Part shown: in pieces, positions 59,608-64,000 of the stretch | Position numbering within the stretch: the stretch's first letter is position 1 | Layout: every line of letters starts with the position of its first letter | Assembly: GCA_963818885.1 (NCBI GenBank) | Contig: CAWFTP010000002.1 | Span: forward strand, 116,536-180,535 | Source of the DNA: DATFDN01 sp963818885 | Lineage (GTDB): Bacteria > Pseudomonadota > Alphaproteobacteria > Acetobacterales > Acetobacteraceae | Direction of reading: 5' to 3' | Length of the DNA stretch: 64,000 bases | Program-made: the position numbers and the translations under genes | The notes under the pieces: generated by a model | What the model was told of the DNA's origin: nothing | What the model saw: only the letters and a program-made list of their open reading frames with translations | Databases searched by the model: none

Positions 59608-59958
59608 CTAGCGGGCCCCGCGGGCTTTCCGGGCGGCGTAGCGGGCGTCGCGCGCCGCCTTGCGCGCCGCCTTCTCGGCCTCGATCCGCGCCGCGGTCTC
59701 GGCGGCCCGCTTCGCCTCCTCCTCGGCCTTGGCGTTCTTCTCCGCCTCCATCTGCCGCGCCTCGGCTTCCTTGGCCGCGCGGCGCTCCGCCAAGCGCGCC
59801 TCCCGCGCCTCCTCGGCCGCCTTTCGGGCCGCCTGGCGTTCCAGCACCGCCGGATCGTCCGGGCGAGGCTGGGCCTTGAACTTCTCCAGCAATGCCTTCC
59901 GCGCTGTCGCCGCGGCGTCCAGCCTCTCGGTGAGCTTGTATCCCTTGTAGGCAGCCAT
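59608..59958 (-). CDS. DUF6481 family protein, helical and highly charged
   Basis: A 116-residue protein: MAAYKGYKLTERLDAAATARKALLEKFKAQPRPDDPAVLERQAAR, then an almost uninterrupted Ala/Glu/Arg/Lys helix to the end, predicted coiled coil. The N-terminal block (LLEKFKAQPRPDDPAVLERQAAR) is what I recall as DUF6481, common in alphaproteobacteria, of unknown role. It precedes the lipoprotein gene by 3 bases on the same strand. Confidence 0.78.
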   Translation of the reverse strand: MAAYKGYKLTERLDAAATARKALLEKFKAQPRPDDPAVLERQAARKAAEEAREARLAERRAAKEAEARQMEAEKNAKAEEEAKRAAETAARIEAEKAARKAARDARYAARKARGAR

Positions 59959-59979
59959 CCTCGATCGTCTCTCCTTGGT

Positions 59980-61029
59980 TCAAACCGTGGCAACGGGTGT
60001 GGCGGGCGAGCCGACCGCGCCCGGCAGGCGCAGCGGCGGCGCGGTCAGCAGGAAGCGGGACCGGCGGTTCTCCCGCAGCCAGTCGGCGAGCTCCGTCAGG
60101 TACCACATCTCGCCCAGATAGCAGCCCAGGCGGAACAGGCAATGCGCGTGCAGCGGCAGCGTCGCGCAGATGTCATCCATGCAGGGGCGCGCGGGAGTCG
60201 CCTCGACGCCGAAATTGTCCGAGATCAGCGCCACCGCGCCGCTTCTGCTAACCCAATCAAGCAGATCGGGATCGCGCCCGTCCAGCGCGCAGGCACTCGC
60301 GAAGAGTTTCTCGCGATCGGGCTGCTTCTTCATCTCCAGCAGCATCTCGGCGAAGCCGGTGCGGAACAGGACGAAGTCGCCCGGTTCCACGACGATCCTG
60401 TCCTTCTCGAAGATGCCCTGTAGGTCGGCGCGGCTGACGATGCGCCCTGAGCGGCCGAAATGCGCCTCCAGATCGACCATCACGGCGCGGCCCTGCATGC
60501 AGGATTCCGCCATGTTCTGCACGCCGAGCCGGTGCGCGCCTTGCGGGCCGGCGCTGGGCGTCATCGCGCCCTTGGCGTCATAGAAGACCGGGCCGACGAT
60601 GTCCCGTCCGGCGCGATAACCGTTGTAGAACAGATCCTCCGGCTTGCCGTCGCCGTCGGCGTCGAACATCTGCCCGACATGGGCGAGGCTGTCCCATTGC
60701 GTCGAGTATTGCAGCGTCAGCAGCACCTGGTCGTCGCAGACCAGGTCGGTCGCCGTCGGGTCGTCGCAGCGCAGCGGGTAGTTCATGTTCGGCTTGTCGC
60801 CGCGCATGGTGGGGCGCAGTTCCGGCGGATGGCGGCGCGGGCTGAGGATCGACCCGCCCGGATAGTCGAGCGGCAGCGACAGGCAGAACGTGCGGCCCGT
60901 CTTCACCTCGGCGATGCCGCGCAGGACGCATTCGGGCGTGAGCAGGTTCAGGCGACCGCGCTCGTCATCGGCACCCCAGTCGCCCCAGGTCGAGCCCTCC
61001 GGCCGGCGATTCCATCGCGGGTTGTCCAT
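59980..61029 (-). CDS. Cyclase family protein (kynurenine formamidase-like)
   Basis: A 349-residue protein of the cyclase family (PF04199-like fold). It contains TWGDWGADDERGRLNLLTPE, then QYSTQWDSLAHVGQMFDADGDG in place of the classical HxGTHxD metal motif, DLEAHFGR, VEPGDFVLFRTGFAEML and the C-terminal CATLPLHAHCLFRLGCYLGEMWYLTELA. Relatives hydrolyse amides, or act on polyketide-derived or small aromatic acids. Start MDNPRWNRRPEG has CGGAGGAAG just upstream. It is divergent from the P450 over 100 bp, suggesting joint regulation. Confidence 0.9.
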   Translation of the reverse strand: MDNPRWNRRPEGSTWGDWGADDERGRLNLLTPECVLRGIAEVKTGRTFCLSLPLDYPGGSILSPRRHPPELRPTMRGDKPNMNYPLRCDDPTATDLVCDDQVLLTLQYSTQWDSLAHVGQMFDADGDGKPEDLFYNGYRAGRDIVGPVFYDAKGAMTPSAGPQGAHRLGVQNMAESCMQGRAVMVDLEAHFGRSGRIVSRADLQGIFEKDRIVVEPGDFVLFRTGFAEMLLEMKKQPDREKLFASACALDGRDPDLLDWVSRSGAVALISDNFGVEATPARPCMDDICATLPLHAHCLFRLGCYLGEMWYLTELADWLRENRRSRFLLTAPPLRLPGAVGSPATPVATV

Positions 61030-61129
61030 CGCTTCCTCCGTTTGTCTGGCATTTTGCCCGGCGAAGGCGGATTCTTGAAAGGGTGGCGCAGCCTCTCTTA
61101 GACTGCGGTTTGCCAAAGGAGAAACGGCC

Positions 61130-62387
61130 ATGGACGCACCGGTCGCTTTCGATCCCGTCGCGGATGCAGCCTCGACGCCGCTCGACAAGATCGACGTGAG
61201 CGATCCGCGCCTCTACCAGGACGACATCTATTACCCGTATTTCGCCCGCCTGCGCCGCGAGGACCCGGTGCATTGGCGCGAGAACGGGCTGTACGGCTCG
61301 TTCTGGTCGGTGACGCGCTACGCCGACATCATGGACGTGGAGACGCGGCACAAGCACTTCTCCTCGGACGCGCTGCTGGGCGGCATCACCATCACCGACC
61401 GGGCAATGAAGTATCGCCGGCCGAGCTTCATCTCCATGGACCCGCCGAAGCACACCGATCAGCGCCGCGTCGTCGCGCCGACCTTCACGCCGACCAACAT
61501 GGGCAAGATGGCGGGCGGCATCCGCGAGCGCGTCTCCGCGATCCTCAATTCGCTGCCGCGCAACGAGGTGTTCGACTGGGTGGATCTGGTGTCCATCGAG
61601 GTCACCACGCAGATGCTCGCGACGCTCTGTTGACTTCCCGTTCGAGGAGCGGCGCAAGCTGACCTTCTGGTCGGACGTGTCGACGATGGACATCCACGCC
61701 GGCGGCATCGTCAATTCCGAGGCGAAGCGCCTGGAGCTGCTGACCGAGTGCCTGAACGCGATGACCGCGCTGTGGCACGAGCGGGTGAAGCAGGAGCCGA
61801 AGCCCGACCTGATCTCGATGATGGCGCATGGCGAGGGCACGCAGGATTTGCTCGATCGGCCGTACGAGTTCCTCGGCAATCTCGTGCTGCTGATCGTCGG
61901 CGGCAACGACACTACGCGCAACTCGATCTCCGGCGGGCTATGGGCGCTGCACCAGCATCCCGAGCAATGGCGCAAGCTGCGCGAGAACCCGGCGCTGATC
62001 CCCGGCCTGGTGCAGGAGATCATCCGCTGGCAGTCCCCGATCATCCACATGCGCCGCACCGCGATGGTGGACACCGAGATCGGAGGCAAGCGCATCCGCG
62101 AGGGCGACAAGGTCGCGATGTGGTACGTCTCGGGCAACCGCGACGAGACCGCGATCGACCGGCCGGACGAGTTCCTGATCGACCGCGCCAAGCCGCGCAC
62201 GCATCTGGCGTTCGGCTACGGCATCCACCGCTGCGTGGGGATGCGGCTGGCGGAGCTGCAGGTGGCGGTGCTGTGGGAGGAGATATTGAAGCGCGGGATG
62301 GAGATCGAGGTGCTGGAGGAGCCGACGCGGGTATACTCCAACTTCATCCACGGGATTTCGGCGTTGCCGGTGCGGATTGCGGGGTGA
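61130..62387 (+). pseudogene. Cytochrome P450, frameshifted near its middle
   Basis: A P450 of about 419 residues. The heme-binding FGYGIHRCVG, the I-helix VGGNDTTRNS and the ExxR helix (VQEIIRW) are intact in the second frame. The first frame has PYFARLRREDPVHW and SMDPPKHTDQRRVVAPTF (substrate-recognition part). The frame stops at TGA 61631. Deleting one base at 61628-61631 joins LATL to DFPFEERRKL. With no other damage, sequencing error is likely. Start ATG 61130 has AAAGGAG 8 bases before. It probably hydroxylates a small acid or terpenoid, with no ferredoxin gene nearby. Confidence 0.87.
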
Positions 62388-62398
62388 GGATAGTCCTC

Positions 62399-62733
62399 TC
62401 AGCCGATGACCTCGGTAATGGCCTTGCGGAGGGCGGTCTGATCGGCTGCGACAGCGTACAGAGCTGGCGCAGGACGAGCGCTTGTTCGAGGGTAGCGAAG
62501 ACCGACTTGATGGCTGAGGGCTTGAGGAGGCCCGCGGCCTGCCATTGGCCGAGCCAGACTTCTCCGAGCGCGGGCCTCGGATGGAACTGGCTGGTGATCG
62601 CCATCACGACGACGTCAGGTCTGGCGGTGTTGTAGGCGAGGTTGCTGACGATGACGGCAGGCCGCTTCTTCGAGGCGGCTTGACTGGTGAAGGGGAATGG
62701 CACCAGGACGACGTCACCGAAATCAAAGGGCAT
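62399..62733 (-). CDS. MazF/PemK-type toxin, C-terminal frameshift
   Basis: The toxin begins MPFDFGDVVLVPFPFTSQAASKKRPAVIVSN, the MazF/PemK beta-barrel start, with AITSQFHPRPALGEV and SVFATLEQALVLRQL following. After LSQ the printed frame runs to 62344 inside the P450 end. One missing base near 62446 would restore ADQTALRKAITEVIG with a stop at 62399-62401, the usual family end. I give the restored end. It is an mRNA-cleaving toxin and follows the antitoxin gene with overlapping start and stop. Confidence 0.75.
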
Positions 62734-62918
62734 CGTAGATCGTCGTCTGGATTGTTCCAGATCGCCGCGAAAGCGGGAGCGCTTGCTTGGGCGGCGGCGC
62801 GCGTGAGCGACCGCTCTTGCTCGCGCGAGGCGATGAACTCGACGAAGTCCTCGATCTCAGCGATGCGCTCGGGCGGGAGGGACTCGATTCTCTTTAGCAG
62901 TGCCTGGGAGTTCGGCAT
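62723..62918 (-). CDS. Antitoxin of the MazF-type pair, frameshifted near its end
   Basis: A small protein MPNSQALLKRIESLPPERIAEIEDFVEFIASREQERSLTRAAAQASAPAFAAIWNNPDDD resembling antitoxins that pair with MazF-type toxins. The printed frame then runs through the toxin gene to 62604. One extra base near 62736 (GATCTACGAT) restores the expected YDAL ending and a stop at 62723-62725, overlapping the toxin ATG (62733). It neutralises the toxin and probably autoregulates. AAGGAG precedes ATG 62918 by 7 bases. Confidence 0.65.
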
Positions 62919-63204
62919 GGTATGCTCCTTCAGCCGCGAAGCCGCGTTGGGCCTCGAATTCACTTACCACAGGGGCACAGCGTTGATGAGCGACTATCAT
63001 CTCGTGTTCAGCAGCGGACGCCATAGACTACCAGTCGCGCGCGTCACTGGCGGTGCTTGTTGAATGGCTTTTCCACTCTGCCTGCTACGGTTGCCACAAC
63101 CCGCAACAATCGGGCCCTTGTCAGGAGGATTGCACCGAATCGGCACAATCAGATACCATCGCGTTCGCAGATGTATTTTGTCTGCTTAGGAGTCAGTACT
63201 TCAG

Positions 63205-63888
63205 ATGGACTGCTGGATCTGCGGTGCCTCCGCCGCGACGGGGGAGCACAAGACGAAGCACTCGGACTTGCGGGCGATGCTTGGGAAGCCGACGCAGGCG
63301 CAGCCATTTTACTACCATGACATGCGCACTCGGAATCGACCCATCGGTAGCTTCCGACAAGACTTCCTGAAATCGCCGAGCCGTATATGCGCTCTGTGCA
63401 ACAACCAGCGAACCCAGCCGCACGATCGTGCCTGGGAACGAATGTCGCACTGGCTACGAACGCGAACTCCGCCAATCAGGCCACGCGATCTCGTGCGCGC
63501 GGACCGCATATATCCGCTGAATGCCGTACAGGAAATGCGAAACGTCCATCTATATTTCACGAAGCTCACTGGCTGCCACCTTATGGAGTCCGGCGTTCAA
63601 TTCGATCAGGCGGCGTTGTCCCGGCCAATCCTGAGCGGAAGGCCTAATCCGTACATCTATCTGAAGTTCGGGGTTAGTCGAACCGGACTCCTAGTCGGCA
63701 TGTCTGATCTTCATGCCGCTCTGCTCGCCCCTGATGGCTCGCTGGCATTTGCGGTCTGGGCCTATTCCCTACGAACCTTGGTCATTCACGTGATGTACGC
63801 GATCGGCGGCGAACGCCGGGAAGGCCTCGTGGGCGCATGGCACCCTCAGTCAGGGTCCAATCGGTTCGTCGTTGCGGATTTCCCCTGA
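63205..63888 (+). CDS. HNH-endonuclease-like zinc-binding protein
   Basis: A 227-residue protein. The N-terminus MDCWICGASAATGEHKTKHSDLRAMLG and a later ICALCNNQRTQPHDRAWERMSHWL form two CxxC pairs with nearby histidines and a TQPHDRAWE block, as in HNH family proteins. The C-terminal half is not recognised. GC is lower than in the main region. No restriction-modification or toxin partner is visible, but the next open frame starts at its stop codon. Confidence 0.72.
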   Translation: MDCWICGASAATGEHKTKHSDLRAMLGKPTQAQPFYYHDMRTRNRPIGSFRQDFLKSPSRICALCNNQRTQPHDRAWERMSHWLRTRTPPIRPRDLVRADRIYPLNAVQEMRNVHLYFTKLTGCHLMESGVQFDQAALSRPILSGRPNPYIYLKFGVSRTGLLVGMSDLHAALLAPDGSLAFAVWAYSLRTLVIHVMYAIGGERREGLVGAWHPQSGSNRFVVADFP

Positions 63889-64000
63889 TGTTGAGCGCTT
63901 CCTTCGAGCAACGCGGCAGACTCTGCTGTCCCTGCGCACACTGTCTTCGCATCAAGCTACATCGCCACAAGCTGCAAGCGGGTGCGAAGAAAGTTTGGAG
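63888..64000 (+). CDS. Start of a Cys-rich protein coupled to the HNH gene (partial)
   Basis: The ATG at 63888 overlaps the previous stop (TGATG), giving MLSASFEQRGRLCCPCAHCLRIKLHRHK in frame to the window edge, 37 residues so far. The CCPCAHC cluster suggests metal binding. Coding status rests on the overlap and the cysteine pattern only. Confidence 0.35.
   Translation, partial: MLSASFEQRGRLCCPCAHCLRIKLHRHKLQAGAKKVW

Noticed and set aside
60965..62200. Minus-strand 411-codon frame over the P450
   Set aside because: It continues only because of GC-biased antisense codons. The P450 motifs are on the plus strand.

Overview
The window reads as a high-GC chromosomal segment of an alphaproteobacterium, possibly Rhodospirillales/Acetobacteraceae-like. 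The lineage call is inference. It rests on strong GC bias at third codon positions, a sdhC-D-A-B operon, a plsY-dprA-topA run, a System I cytochrome c maturation cluster, and one perfect CtrA-type box (TTAA-N7-TTAAC). I see no rRNA, CRISPR array, insertion sequence or phage module. There is one tRNA, Ala(GGC).

Layout. 1-4.2 kb: end of an unknown gene, a frameshifted D-amino-acid-oxidase-like gene, a WxxGxW-type secreted protein, ilvD and a secreted protein behind the CtrA box. 4.2-14.6 kb, all minus strand: an acyl-CoA dehydrogenase, an ADP-forming acyl-CoA synthetase, an ECF sigma/anti-sigma pair, then a yejABEF-type peptide ABC transporter. 14.6-20.9 kb: a surface-glycan region of lower GC with a GT2, a tyrosine-phosphatase-like protein, a methyltransferase, a GT61-methyltransferase fusion, a secreted protein and a Stf0 sulfotransferase. 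20.9-28.6 kb, minus: sdhBADC, a beta-keto acid cleavage enzyme, DedA, acetyl-CoA synthetase and an EVE-domain protein. 28.7-33.8 kb, plus: ccmC-D-E-F-G-H-I, almost every junction overlapping, without ccmA/ccmB. 34-37.5 kb: MarR, free-methionine sulfoxide reductase, HdeD-like, SDR and fasciclin genes. 37.5-45.2 kb: an uncharacterised protein, a large GT2 protein, plsY, dprA, topA and a small DUF1328 membrane protein.

45.3-46.3 kb holds three near-regularly spaced palindromes, tRNA-Ala and a low-GC stretch of about 700 bp. 46.3-54.7 kb: an amino-acid ABC permease and binding protein, a GT61 fused to a second domain (frameshifted), an MFS transporter, several small exported proteins and an SMP-30 protein. 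54.8-57.9 kb: a MoxR ATPase coupled to a VWA protein, then a two-gene unit of an unknown protein and a PIN nuclease. 57.9-62.4 kb: alcohol dehydrogenase, lipoprotein, DUF6481 protein, cyclase and cytochrome P450 (frameshifted). 62.4-64 kb: a MazF-type toxin-antitoxin pair, an HNH-like protein and the start of a coupled Cys-rich ORF.

One unifying observation is that at least seven single-base indels break otherwise well-conserved genes. Two in ccmF compensate each other. This looks more like residual sequencing error than decay, so the broken genes should be read as probably intact in the organism. The best candidates for poorly described biology are the PIN-associated two-gene module, the two different GT61 fusions with the sulfotransferase-containing glycan locus, and the triple CGGATTGTACAA array upstream of the DUF1328 gene.
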